From NCBI RefSeq assembly GCF_021462225.1, contig NC_061802.1, positions 7,583,859 to 7,647,858 on the forward strand: a DNA stretch of 64,000 nucleotides, read 5' to 3'. Source of the stretch: Girardinichthys multiradiatus. Lineage: Eukaryota > Chordata > Actinopteri > Cyprinodontiformes > Goodeidae. This document shows, one piece after another, positions 45,066 through 57,325 of the stretch. Every line of letters starts with the position of its first letter. Positions within the stretch are counted from its first letter, which is position 1. The translations under genes were made by a program, and so were the position numbers. The notes beneath the pieces were generated by a model. That model did not search any database, was not told the DNA's origin, and saw only the letters and a list, made by a program, of their open reading frames with translations.

Positions 45066-45913
45066 TTGTGTGGACAATGTTTTTACTGAAAATATTCTTG
45101 CTGATTCTGAGCTCACAGATGAAATGTTGGGTCATATAAGTCATCAAGATGCAGAAGAACCATACGTTTGTGATACAGTTTTACTGTTTCCAATACAAAA
45201 CTAATGCTTGAACAGCTGTCTTCTGATTGCAGCCCTGCTGCAATATTTCTCTAGCATATTCTTAAATCCTGTTTTTATCTAATATTGATCACAGACCTTA
45301 TTTTCTTTTGATTCCTCTGGTCAAAACAACCTTATTCTTCCGAATCCAAAATCATGCGTACTGATACTCTGGAAAATAAATTAAAAATGTGTTCTAAGGG
45401 TATTCCTTCAATGTAACTCATACTTACAGTATCTTTATCAAGCTGTAGCCAATAGTTTATAGTCAACTGCAGCATTTTTGGCTACTGTTTTGCGCTGAAA
45501 GATCATTTTCGAGGCAACTATAATAATTAATCACAATAAAGAATTATTGTAGTGTGTATTTTTTAAACAATCTATAATGCAGCCAATAAACCAAAACAGC
45601 AAAGACTTTCTTTTGTTTATTTTGTTGGTCTGTATTCCTTTTAGCTGTACTTCACTAGAACCTGGTTCCCAAAGCAACAGTAACGCCACAGCATTTTATA
45701 TTGTTTCTATGGGCTGTTCCTTGGTGGATCTAGGTATACATACTACTAACGCCTCTGTTTTATGTTGCAAATTTTCCGTAACTACAACTAAAGACATGTT
45801 AAAAAATGCTGTTTTAGGCCAAGCCATAAAGTTTGAACCATAGAGGCTTAAATTAAGGTTAAGTAAAAAATTATCTGGTAGGTAAATTGACCCCGTTGCA
45901 GTTCTAGCGTTAA

Positions 45914-46975
45914 AAGGTGTGTTGGACTGAAGATGTTGGACTCTTTTGAAGTAAAGAGTATTGATCCAGGTAACTGAAAAGAAACACACATCCTCCTTTT
46001 ACCACAGAGAGTAGAAGCTTTTTCCACACAGAAAAGCATTTAAAATTGTGGGAAACAACAGAGAACAGTTTTATTTTAACCAGTTTCAATCCTGAATGAA
46101 ATATATCAGAAAAAGGGCCTCGGTTAAACATCTTCTTCCAGAGGGGGCGTCTGAAAACAAATGTGAGATGGATCCACTCTTCAAAAGTGAGTCTCATTGT
46201 AAGCCCCGAATGATTAGTCATTCATAACCATTTTACTTTTAGGTCTGCCAGTGTCAGATTTAAAAAAGACCAGACCATCTCAGGTCACCTTCTGTAATTA
46301 AGAACCCTCGCCGTTTCCTTCATTAATTCTATTCTTTTTTGTCTGTTCTGTAGGACTAGAGAAATATAGGAGCACAATGTCATCCTGACAATATGCCCAG
46401 GCCTCTTAACTTTAATTCATTTTGTCAGAAGCTGGAAATGTATGCTTTCACCCTTCAGGTCAGCTTTTGCAACATAAAGAAACATTGACATTTGTGTGTC
46501 TCTGTGTGTGTATATGCGCATGAGTGATACTCCCCAAACTTCAAAGAGCCTCAGAATATTTTCATCTGAGCAAACCTGAGTTGCATTGATCCATCTCTAA
46601 TCACGCACTCACGCACCACACCTGGAAAAGAAACCAGAGGGAAGAAGGCATTTTTTCCCCCACTCTCCAGACTTAAAAGGCTGAGTTGAATTGTAAAGTT
46701 TGACAAGGAAGGTGTGACAGTTGTTGAAAATGTCGGTGCAAAGGTAAGAAACAGCAGGAGTTTAACAAGAGATAGAAGCGGCATGATTTTTTTAATGTGT
46801 GTTGAATAAGAGGAAAGAAAATTGCCCCTGGAACTTAGAGCTGTAGATTGGGAGATGTTTTGTTCTATATATGGATGAAAAAAGATGAGTAATTTTTCTA
46901 AATTATCAAAAGTTTAAGTTTAGGGATATTTAAAATTTAAAAAGGATTATCATTTTTCAAATTAGCTTGGTACTG
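45914..46975. other. Intronic sequence, no exon seen
   Basis: Unique sequence, no recognised repeat or exon. Confidence 0.45.
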
Positions 46976-47352
46976 AGGCCTGGTTCTGCTGGAGGTTTTT
47001 ACCTGTTAAAAGAGGGTCTTTCCTCTCCACTGTCGCTACATGCATGCTCAGTATGAGGGATTGCTGCAAAGTCAACGCCAATGACTGTCCACTGTCTCTA
47101 CATGCTCATCCAGGAGGAGGGAATGCTGCAAGTCACTGACTCGATGCAATCTGTCGGGTTTCCTTAGAAAAACATTTGAACCAATTTGAATAAATAACTG
47201 AATCTGACTGCACTGTTCGATAGTTAAGATTAATTGGAATATATGTACCTCGCTGGAAATCTGTATGATTCGAACGAACTGACTTTGAGAATTGCCTTGA
47301 GATGACGTGTTGTGGATTGGCGCTATATAAATAAAACTGAATTGAGTTGAAT
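46976..47352 (+). repeat. L2-type LINE/SINE 3' end with AATTG tail
   Basis: It starts near GAGGCCTGGTTCTGCTGGAGG and contains the blocks shared with 25663-25931 (CATGCTCATCCAGGAGGAGG, TTGAATAAATAACTGAATCT). It ends TTGGCGCTATATAAATAAAA and a CTGAATTGAGTTGAATTG tail. A SINE is inserted in the tail at 47366. No coding capacity. Confidence 0.75.
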
Positions 47353-47365
47353 TGAATTAAATAGG

Positions 47366-47709
47366 GGCTGCACGGTGGCGCAGTTAATAGCACTGTTGCC
47401 TTGCAGCAAGAAGGTCCTGGGTTCAATTCCCAGCCAGGGGTCTTTCTGCATGGAGTTTGCATGTTCTCCCTGTGCATGCGTGGGTTCTCACTGGGTACTC
47501 TGGCTTCCTCCCACAGTCCAAAGACATGCCTGTTAGGTTAATTGGTCAATCTAAATTGTCCTTAGGTGTGTGCATGGTTGTTTGTGTGTTGCCCTGTGAT
47601 GGACTGGCAATCTGTCCAGGCTGTACCCTGACTCTAGCCCATAGACTGCTGGAGATAGGCACCAGCTTCCCCGCGACCACTATGGAAGAAGCAGTAGAAA
47701 ATGACTGAC
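47366..47709 (+). mobile_element. tRNA-headed SINE, full-length, with 13-bp target duplication
   Basis: TGAATTAAATAGG occurs directly on both sides (47353-47365 and 47710-47722), the mark of target-primed insertion. The head carries a tRNA-type A box (TGGCGCAGTTAATAG at 47376) and B box (GGTTCAATTCC at 47420-47430), the internal RNA polymerase III promoter. The body includes CTTCCTCCCACAGTCCAAAG and GCCCTGTGATGGACTGGCAA. Fragments of the same family occur at 2105, 21510, 30470, 53612 and 53920. It lacks coding capacity and would depend on a LINE. Confidence 0.88.
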
Positions 47710-47722
47710 TGAATTAAATAGG

Positions 47723-48841
47723 CAACTTTATTGCTGTGTTTTTAGGTATATGTTAAAGAAAAACTACAGCATCCTCCACAGAAATTGGCAACCCTACTAA
47801 AGCTGTGTAAAAAAATTGTTGTTTTAAGTCTTTTACTTATTGCTCTGACTGTAAATATGAGCCAGTTTACATTAGTAGGTAGTTTTGTTGTCATCCCATG
47901 ATTTATGTAGATCTACACACACCTCACTAACATAAATACCATGTTCTCTTGCCTTTTCGACTTCGAAGAGTGGATAAGAGACATTGGTGTTTGTGTTATG
48001 TAACATTTGCATCCTAGTCAACATGAAGCCCGTGGTGATTAATTTTAATTATTATCTTAGGTTCCTATGCAGTTTGGTTTACATGAGAGTAAAATATATA
48101 AACTAATAGAAAGAAATGCTTCGGTCACATTTATTTTACAGGGAATATGGTGCCTGCAATTGTGGCGCATGTGATTTTGTAAAGTAGGATTTATTTCCCA
48201 ACTGAATAAATGGAAATAAACTCAAATTGAAGGTTTATTGTTTCAAAGGGTTTTTGAAAGTGTCTTGATTAAAATGTTTTTTACTTATCTTCATCAGGTG
48301 GGACATTAGGTGTGGAGAGTGTTGTAATTGAACTCATGTTTCTTGACACTATTGTTGCTCTGTGACAGTCTCATTCTCACAACTTTGTGTCGTGCCACGA
48401 TTATCATGTACTGTTTATCAGCAGTCTGTTCTGTTCTTGGAGGATTTTAATGTGGAGTGTGTTATAAATGAGGAAAATTGAGGAGTTGACCTGCTGTGTA
48501 AGTTATTACCTCCAAAGAAGTGGCACAGATGTCACAGAGTGTGTGTCTACAGTCAAGTTAAAGTCTATGATGTTGACCTTAATTTATCACATTAGCACCA
48601 AATCTCCAGAGTCTATGGAAATGTGTCGGGAGTTACTAACCTCCAGCAGCTAACTAATTTAAATGAACGACACATTTCGCCTCACCTAGTAAATTATACC
48701 CGCACGCAAGTGTGTGTATTTGTTTGTGTGTGGGGAAGTGGGATGGGGGGGTGTTCGACAGCAATCTGTAAAGTCAGTTTTTTAATGAGATCAATGCTTT
48801 TCTTCCCACATCCCAGATGGTCACGGTACTAGATGCCCTGT

Positions 48842-48882
<41 letters not shown>

Positions 48883-51800
48883 CGAGAGAGAGTGTGTGTA
48901 CTTATTTCAGCGTGTATATAAAGGGAATGGGCTGCAGGTACCCTGGACAGATAAATCTTTAATCATGTGCTTCTCTCATGTTCCTTTTAATTGCTCCTTG
49001 GATCGATAAAAGGATGATTGCCTTGTTACTTGGACTAAAACTGTATAAACGTGTATTATAAGAACTACAGACAAAGTTTTATAAGCATAAATCTATACAT
49101 GTACTTTGCACATTTTGCTTGTATTATTCTCATTCTAATTGTTAGTTACTGTTTAAATTTGAAAAACCTAAAGTGCTATAATGGGTCGCATGTTTTGTGC
49201 TGTTTGCATGAATATTCTTGACCAGTGAGGTCACAACCTTAAGAAAAAATCTTCATGTTGTTTTCTTCTGTGTTTGGTCTGCTTTTCTTGCATATACAAT
49301 CTATTCATTTTCCATTGCAAGACCAAAATGTTTCCCAGTTCAAACAAAATAGGCCGTTGTAGTTTGTATTGATGTGCTATAGCGAGAGGGAGGATAAATA
49401 CCTGACTGCAGTTGCTTTTCTGAGGCAGTTGTTTTCTCTTCTTCTCTCTCCCTTTTTCTTCGTCTTGCCTTGATTTTAAATCCAATCCTGTCTCATCCCT
49501 CTCCCCCTCATGTGTGCTTTTTAATCAGCAACAAGAACTCTGCTGAGGGGGCAAAGCTGTTTTATGTGTAGAAGCAATGTTATTGCATTGGTTTTCTTTT
49601 GGGTAAAGGGAATGAGTCAGAAATACAGATGCTGATAACACTTTTGGCTATAAGTGCACCTATTAGTGTCACCATGTGAGCCTGACTACATGTCTTTGCA
49701 TCTAGAATTCACTCCATGACAGCTTAAAACAAGACCGGAGTTTGGCTTTGCTGGTTTTCCACCTAGAATCAGTCTAACGTTTGTTCCGTGACAGTGATAC
49801 AGCCATTTATTGATTACGTTAATAAATAAGCTGTTTGGGATGACACAACTTTGGGTATATTGGAGAGTCACTCTGGTACTTTCTATCAGGCTTGCTTTGT
49901 GTATTTATGTTTAATAATTCTTAGTATCGGAGATATCTTAACTGCAGCTAAGTTTGAAACACAACATGGGAAGCAACGGTCATTATAAACTTGATAATTA
50001 GGATTCTTTGACTGGTTTAAACAAAAATATTTAAGATTATGCCAGTAAAAATTTATATTAGATCCATTTTGGCTGCAATAACACAGGTTTTCAAGTTAAA
50101 TTAATATACATATGTCAGATCAACATTTAAGATGGTATCATGTAAAACTCAAAGCTTCTATTATAGAGATGTGATGTACCAGTGCAACTTACTGGAGAAA
50201 CTTTAATTCAGGAGTAAATTTACCATCTTTGTTTGTAGTTCATTAAGGTTTTGTGATTGAAATCTATTAATTTCCTCTTGATTAGCTTTGACCGATTATC
50301 TGCATCTCAAAAATGTTGTTGCACACCAGAAATAAAAAGAGATCAGAATTTTGTGTCCTATTTCATACCTTAGAATCTATAGATACTGATTAAAACCAGT
50401 TGTGATTACACCTTAAGATCTATTATAGATATAAGGACTGCAATACAAATTGTTTTCTAAAAGGATGTCAACACTTTTAAATCCAACATGTCCCATAACA
50501 GATCAGTTAAAATCTCAAAAGGAAAAAAATGCCAACTTTGCTGTACCACGTTTAGACTTCATTAATTAGATCAATATCAGACTCAATAGATTAAAGTTTA
50601 TTCTTCTAGTAGCCTGAATAATCTAGAAGCATATCCCTTCATTTAATAGAAAATACGGTTTCCTATCCACCTCACTGATACTGACAATAGCTAGGTTTGA
50701 ATGTAGTAACAACGTCCACATTCAAGAGGGGTGTTGTTACCATGTATGGTGCATTCAGTGATTAGAAAAGATCGGATTTTGTAGTTCCTCACTGACAGGT
50801 CACTGGTCAAGGCCAATTAAGCTGAAAATCAACTAAATTTCTTGCAGCTCTAATCAGCACAGATTTGTCTTACTTGAGTTGCATGTATCAGTTTAAAAGT
50901 GTGTTGACAAATTATTTAATTTTAACAATTCTATCAGATAGATTTGTTAAAGAGTCATTATTTATGGTACTGCTAATTGTGGCTGCAATTATTTTGTTTT
51001 AAATAATTATTTCCTAATCTTTGTTTTGTAGGCTTTGATGCAGACAAAGCAACGCTATTACATATATTGAAGAACCTGCAGCACATTGATTTTTACTTTA
51101 TTACCAGTGTTGTTACATTTAATTGTTGAAATACAATAAGGTTCACACAAAAAGCTGTCTTTATGTTATAGTCCTTAGTAAAGTGAGGTCAGCAGATCAG
51201 AAGGCAAAATAAAACAGGATATCTGTATGCGCCAGCAAAGTCCTGATCTATGCAATACGTGAGTTCTTTGTGACCTAAAAATAATTGTAGTTTTATGTGA
51301 TATTTCCCATAAAAGTTAAAAGTTAGAAGAAAATGCTATAAACCTGCTTGGATAAAGCCCGAGAATAACCCCCTAAAGGTCCTGCCGCATCCTTATTTTC
51401 AGATTTAGTATTTGACTTTGGTATGAAGCATGGTCATGTGTAAGAGGAAGACTGCTTTCTACTGTTAGTGTTACGATGATGAAGGGACTATATGGATTTG
51501 TCAGTTAATGAGTCTTTTTGTGTGTGTGCCCGCATATGCTTCGCTGGTGTCCCAATGATAAAGAGTTTCCTGCCTTTTGTGGGTGTAGATATTTATAAAT
51601 GTGTGTAGGGAATAAAGGCTAGAGATGGTCATTAGCTTTGAAGAATTGTAAAGCCAGTAGACTCAAAGCTGAAGATGGATGCTTGAATATTGCCTGTTCA
51701 CAAACTCTTGACCTCTGCATTAATTGATTATAGCCTTCATTGATGAGAGAGGGGGAGACATGCCCGACTGTAGACATGTGCACAACCCTCTGTGGAGGAA

Positions 51801-53329
51801 ATATTCCTTTGTTTCTGGCCAATAAGGAGTCCTGTCTATGACAATATTATTGTGACATTATGTTTTCTAGCTAATCATGATTAATACTAACGTATAAACA
51901 CAAAATACACATGTTTTGCTGTACAATATGGCTAGATTCAGAATATTCTGTGCATCTATTTTAAAGAGTCTGAGGTTATAAAGAACAGATCTTACACATG
52001 CAGGTAGCATGAGGAGTAATCGTTCCAATGGGTGGTGCAAGCTCCGACGGAGTTTGACTTGAACATGAAGGGCGCAATTGAAGAACAGAATCTGCTTTTT
52101 CCAAATAAGCTCAACTAACTAAGGAAGCATAGTAATGAGAGAATGATTAAATGTTCTGTTCTTTTGATGCATGGCTGAGGGAGATTTCTTCATTTTGCTT
52201 TCTCCTCCTCCACAATCATGCTGACGTCCACAGTTGCTGTTGACTTGTTAAGAATTTTGCATTTGTTTCTTTGGTAAGTCTTTTGCTTAGCTAATTCTAA
52301 CATTGTTGACCTATTTTATTCATTACTCCTAGCCCTGTTTATTCATCGATCTTGATTTAGACATTTCCGCACTGCTCCTGTCGCACCTGCTGCTGCACAC
52401 TGCTGGTCAGCTAGCAGAAAGAAGTCTTTTGTTTCCTTCTCATAGATACAATGAAGAAAGAATCAGTTGTTTGGAAATATTTCTGGTGGCAAAAACATTG
52501 AAAGCATTGAATGAAAACTAATGGAGCGCCACGCATCACTCTTGCGAAGAAAATTCTCTGTAGTTCACAGGAACACCTGAGATTTGACCTTTCATCAACC
52601 TTCAGACCTTCAGAACTGTTTTTTTCCAGGCCTTCAAGATTTATTTGTCCAGCGTTGCCAGCGTCACCCTATAACAAGAACTAGGACTAAATTCACTTCA
52701 GACCAGTTAAAATGAATTAACTCATGTTCATATATATTAACTAATTTCATAGCTCCACTTTGAGCTCGTTCTTTTACCATATTTTGTCTGAGATAAAGTT
52801 TAAAAATAAGTAATAGCATAACTCCCAAATTAGGATATTGGTTGTATAAGTTCGTAGCATCCATTTTATTTTCTCCTGTTGTCTTTGTTCACATAAACTG
52901 TATTTTATAATGACTGTATCCCCAAAATAGCTCCACGCCTTCATAAATTTTAATACTTTAATCATTGGGAAAAAAAACTAAAACTTTACTTGAAAGTGTT
53001 TCATTAGACTGTGTTAGATTATGATCACTTTTACCTCTCTTATTACTCTTATTACAGCGCAGATGATGTTGGCAGAGTTCTTGTTTTTCTCTTTACAATG
53101 TTTTATTGTTTATGTTTTAGTTTTATTGCACGCTACAGTTGTCTTGGAGAAAGCAGCAGAAGCACTCTCACACTAAAGTTTTTTAAAATTCTGTAGCCAT
53201 AAATCTAGAAGAAATTAATGTGGCCTACATATAATTTGGGTCATACAAGAGTTAAAACACCATATTCCTCTTTAAAAAAATCTAGATTCTGTTAAACCAC
53301 TTTAGCTGACAAAATGTTCATGTGAATTA
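47723..53329. other. Intronic sequence, no exon seen
   Basis: AT-rich unique sequence. Apart from the microsatellite at 48839, no repeat or exon is recognised in this stretch of about 5.6 kb, the longest repeat-poor part of the intron. Conserved non-coding elements could be here but cannot be judged from one sequence. Confidence 0.4.
48839..48898. repeat. Compound (GT)n(GA)n microsatellite
   Basis: About 13 GT units are followed by a GAGAGA run interrupted by GCGAGAGAGA and then GTGTGTGT. It is purine/pyrimidine-biased and likely variable in length. Confidence 0.95.
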
Positions 53330-53371
53330 AAGCACCTGTGCTGCTTTTTCGGGTGCTTCCCCAGCCTTTTG

Positions 53372-53600
53372 GAGTGGCTAAACTAGAGTCCCTACTGGAG
53401 CCTGATGGAAAATCTGTGGAGGAAGCTAGAGATTAGGGTGAAGGCAAGGCGACCTTCCAAACTCAGAGACTTGGAGCACATCACAAAAGATATATTTTTG
53501 AAATAAAAATGGAAAGATGCAATGCTGGTCAGAAGTTATAACAAGGATTTGATTGCTAAAATGACAATACATATATTTCCATTGGTTTGTGAGAAGATTA
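53372..53600 (+). pseudogene. Tc1-like transposase C-terminal fragment (fossil)
   Basis: From 53372 the frame reads Glu-Trp-Leu-Asn-stop-Ser-Pro-Tyr-Trp-Ser-Leu-MENLWRKLEIRVKARRPSKL and then RDLEHIT. This matches the Tc1 block around the catalytic Glu (the NPIENLW region) and the helix after it. Later bases fit the end of the gene with shifts. No N-terminal part or terminal repeat is seen. Confidence 0.7.
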
Positions 53601-53611
53601 TAAATGAGCTC

Positions 53612-53735
53612 TGATGGAATGGTGACCTCTCCAGAGTGTACCCAGCCTCTGGCCCTATGCCTGCTGGAGATGGTCACCAGACCTCCGCAACGAAGGACAA
53701 GCTGGTATAGGCGATGGATGGATCGATGGTATAAA
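53612..53735 (+). repeat. SINE 3' fragment with GGATG tail
   Basis: It contains GGAATGGTGACCTCTCCAGA, GTGTACCCAGCCTCTGGCCC and a GATGGATGGATCGATGG tail, the end of the SINE family at 47366. Confidence 0.7.
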
Positions 53736-53919
53736 TGATTTTTGGCATGTCATTTTCTAATAAAATGCAAAGAAAAATAGACAATGACTGATACACCTAT
53801 TATATTTTTTTCCTATATTTTGAGAGATGCCTGTCTTTTTTCCAATCTAAATTCTTGGTTGCATGAAAATATTTGTACATCTAAATGTACATCTATGAGG
53901 AGTATAAAATAATTTTGTT

Positions 53920-54183
53920 CTCCTCATGCATTTGTGGGTTCTCTCCGGGTACTCCAGCTTCCTCCCGCAGTACAAAGACATGCCTGTTAGGTTGATTGGT
54001 TTCTCTAAATTACCCATAGGTGTGTGAATGAGTGTGTGCATGGTTGTTTGTGTGTTGCCCTGTGATGGACTGGTAGCCTGTCCAGGGTGTACCCCGCTTC
54101 CCGCCCATAGACTGCTGGAGATAGGCACCAACTTCCCCGCAACCCACTATGGAAGAAGCCATATAGAAACTGACTGACGGTAT
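53920..54183 (+). repeat. SINE, 5'-truncated copy
   Basis: It begins at TTCTCCTCATGCATTTGTGG and runs through GGTACTCCAGCTTCCTCCCG, CCTGTGATGGACTGGTAGCC and CATAGACTGCTGGAGATAGG to GACTGACGG. It lacks the tRNA-like head and is close to the full-length copy at 47366. Confidence 0.85.
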
Positions 54184-54786
54184 GTTTGTGCATCTCGGAA
54201 ACATATGATGGATTTGAAATTAAATAGTGTTCTTGTTACACATATCTGTATTATTGGGTTTTGCTGCATATCAACACATGCATATTACGGTTGTAGAAAA
54301 AGATGAGGGGCAAGGTTGGAGACTAAGCAAGTAGTTCAGTTTTTTTTGTAAATTGCTTTCATGCAACTGTGTGGATTTGAAATGAGAAACACAATTACAC
54401 AGTCACTCATAAACTTGTGCACACTGCAGGTTGGAAGTAGCGATGAGAACTGAGTAGAAAACAGGCCTGGTGTGTGTTTGTGTTGTGCTACTCTCACAGT
54501 ATGAGTGCACCTGCTGCTTTGAAAAACAGATGATAGATCCAGGAGGCGGATGAACACTATTTCCATGGCCTGACTCAGCTGTATGTGTGCTTGTGTTTGT
54601 GCGTGCACCCAGACTGTGCTCTGGGAGTGGGAGAGCGCTGGCGAGCCACAGATCAATTTCCTTTTTATGGTGGAAGAGAGGAGACTTGAGATGCATGGCC
54701 TCCTGTGACCCAGATTCATTTCTCTTTTCTTTTCCTGCTCCTCCTCATTGGCAAAGTGGCTGAACAATAGAAAAAGGGAAAGATAG
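54184..54786. other. Intronic sequence, no exon seen
   Basis: Overlapping minus-strand frames (143 and 97 codons) lack domain features and are unlikely to be coding. Confidence 0.45.
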
Positions 54787-54986
54787 AAGTCAAGTCAAGT
54801 CAAGTTTATTTATATAGCGCTTTTCAGCAACAAGGCACTCAAGGCGGTGTACATAAGGAAAAACATTACAATGATACAGAAAATCAAACAACAGAGGTAA
54901 TTAATAAAATAAAATAAAATAAAGAGAATAGAATGATGGACAAGAAAATTAAAGGAAAATTGGACTGAAAACATAACTAATAATGT

Positions 54987-56590
54987 TTAGATGGCACAGT
55001 CAAAGGCCACTCTAAACAAATAGATTTTTAATCTTGATTTAAAGCAACTTAGGATTTTGGCACTTTTACAGTTTTCTGGGAGTTTATTCCAGATTAGTGG
55101 AGCATAAGAACTAAAAGCTGCTTCTCCATGTTTGGTTCTGGTTCTGGGTATGCAGAGTAGATTTGAGCCAGAAGACCTGAGAGGTGTGGGTGGTTGATAC
55201 ACTGACAACAAGTCTGTAATGTATTTTGGTGCTAAGCCATTCAGTGATTTATAGACTAACAGAAGTATGTTAAAGTCTATTCTCTGAGCTACAGGGAGCC
55301 AGTGTAGGGACTTTAGAACCGGGGAGATGTGCTCCACTTTCTTAGTTCTAGTGAGGATGCGGGCAGCAGCGTTCTGGATCAATTGCAGCTGTCTGATCGT
55401 CTTTTTAGGCAGACCTGTGAAGACACCATTGCAGTAATCAATTCTACTAAAGATGAACGCATTAATTAGTTTTTCAAGGCCCTGCTGAGACATTAGTCCT
55501 TTAATCCTGGAGATGTTCTTTAGGTGATAGAAGGCTGACCTTGTTAGTGTCTTTATGTGCCTCTGAAGGTTCAGGTCTGAGTCCATCACTACACCCAGGT
55601 TTCAAGCCTGACTGGTGGTTTCTAGCTGTATTAACCGAAGCTGTGTGCTAACGTTTAAACGTTCTTCCTTTGGTCCAAAGATTATTACTTCAGTTTTGTT
55701 TTGATTCAGCTGAAGAAAATGTTGGCCCATCCATGCATTGATTTCTTCTAAGCATTTACCCAGCGCTTGAATGGGTTCATGGTCACCTGGTGACATCGTA
55801 ACGTATAGCTGTGTGTCGTCTGCATAGTTATGATAACTTACGTTGTTGTTTATTAAAATCTGAGTTAGGGGGAGCATGTAGATATTGAATAGGAGGGGCC
55901 CTAAGATGGACCCTTGGGGAACGCCACATGTGATTTTTGTGGTCTCTGATGTAAAGTTACCTACTGACACAAAAAAGTCCCTGTCCTTCAAGTAGGATTT
56001 AAACCAATTGAGTGCTGTACCAGAAAGGCTGATCCAGTTTTCCTGGCGCCCTAATAAAATGGAGTGATCAACAGTGTCAAATGCTGCTCTAATGTCCAAT
56101 AACACCAGCACTGTGGTTCTTCTACAGTCTGCATTTATACAGATGTTATTGAACACCTTGACAAGAGCAGTTTCTGTACTGTGGTGAGCACGGAAGCCTG
56201 ACTGGAAGACATCGAAGCTGCTGGTCATTGTTAGGAAGTTGTTTAACTGTTGAAACACAACTTTTTCAATAATCTTACCGATGAAGGGGAGGTTTGATAT
56301 AGGCCTGTAGTTCTGTAGTAGCAGCTTGTCCAAGTTGCTCTTTTTCAATAGAGGTTTGATAATTGCTGTTTTCAGGGCCTGGGGGAAAACACCTGACAAA
56401 AGGACGTGTTTATTATTTGTGTTAAATCAGATGTTATTACAGGCAAAGCTTTCTTAAGGAAAGCTGTGGGTAAAACATCGAGACAGCAGGAAGAAGAGCT
56501 TAGTTGCTGTACAATTTCTTCTAAGTTTTTGTAGTTTATTTGGTGAAATTGGGAAATTTTGTCGAAATCAGTTCTAGTTGGACACAACAT
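54987..56590 (-). pseudogene. L2 reverse transcriptase, copy 2
   Basis: Three frames make up the gene. The fingers begin at 56590. After a one-base deletion near 56402 (relative to copy 1) the frame at 56399-55602 carries [45 protein letters not shown] (158-171) and the catalytic [10 protein letters not shown] with both Asp present (YADD at 192-195). An in-frame TGA at 55602-55604 replaces a Gln codon. The thumb continues in the same frame to 54987, with [19 protein letters not shown]. Copy 1 has different lesions, so the two copies decayed independently. Confidence 0.88.
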
Positions 56591-56602
56591 TGGTACTGGA
56601 GT

Positions 56603-57323
56603 TTATGTGGATGTGCTGACTGCCCCTCTGATCTTTTGGGTTTTTTCAGTAAAGAATTTAGCAAATTCATTGCAGGCCCTGGTAGAGTGGAGTTCAGATG
56701 TTACAGTTACAGGAGGGTTTGTTAACCTGTCGACCGTGGCAAATAATGCACCAGCATTGTTTATGTTTTTGCTGATGATCTCAGAAAAGAAAGATTCCCT
56801 TGCATTTTTCAGTTGTAGGTTATATCTGTATAGTCTCGCTTTATAGATAATATAGTGAACCTGGAGTCCAGTCTTTCGCCACCTGCGTTCAGCTTTTCGA
56901 CACTCCTTTTTTTCACTTCTGACTATTGGAGCACTTCTCCACGGAGACATTTTCTTCCCAGAAATGAGTTTCACTTTAATTGGAGCAATTGAATCAATGA
57001 TGTCCGAGATTTTAGAATGAAAGTTTTCTACCAGCTTATCTAGTGTTGCAGGGCAAAGTGGAGGTAGAAGAGTAAATCTGGTTAAAGGTTTCAGCAGCAC
57101 CGCCCTTAAAGATAAATTTTCTTATCATGTCTCTTTGGCAAACTGAGTCATTGCAGATGATGCTTTCAAAAATAACAGAAATGTGGTCAGATAGAGCAAC
57201 ATCAGTTACAGACACCTTGGAAATGTTTAGACCCTTAGTGATGATCAAGTCCAAAATATGTCCCTGCTTGTGCGTTTGCTGTTTAACATGTTGAGTCAAA
57301 CCAAAATTTCTAAGAGTGTCACA
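56603..57323 (-). pseudogene. L2 endonuclease C-terminal half and linker, copy 2
   Basis: The frame at 57036-57299 gives TQHVKQQTHKQGHILDLIIT and the ALSDHISVIFESI motif, whose Asp-His belongs to the endonuclease active site. The frame at 56603-57100 carries the linker toward the RT and keeps about 110 bp that copy 1 lacks. The domain is cut from its first half by the Tc1 transposon inserted at TA 57324-57325. Confidence 0.85.
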
Positions 57324-57325
57324 TA

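Larger units (their letters stand above)
44659..45909. mobile_element. TTAA-flanked transposon (piggyBac-like ends), non-autonomous
   Basis: TTAA at 44655-44658 is followed by CACTAGAACTGCC, and GCAGTTCTAGCG is followed by TTAA at 45910-45913. The short inverted ends differ at only a few bases and sit exactly inside a TTAA duplication, the signature of piggyBac-type insertion. The interior includes a Tc1 fossil at 44687-45065 and no recognisable piggyBac transposase. A + strand open frame at 45577-45843 (88 codons, hydrophobic start, no known domain) is probably accidental. The TTAA pair could also fit a Kolobok-type element, whose ends I consider less similar. Confidence 0.7.

Noticed and set aside
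45577..45843. 88-codon frame with a hydrophobic N-terminus inside the TTAA-flanked element
   Set aside because: Signal-peptide-like look only; no family resemblance and no promoter. Probably accidental.
47376..47430. Functional tRNA gene
   Set aside because: A and B boxes are present, but the sequence continues as a dispersed repeat with a 13-bp duplication and no proper acceptor stem, so it is a SINE head.
54336..54767. 143-codon minus-strand frame as an exon
   Set aside because: Overlaps another frame of similar length, has low-complexity His/Thr stretches from CA-rich DNA and no domain.
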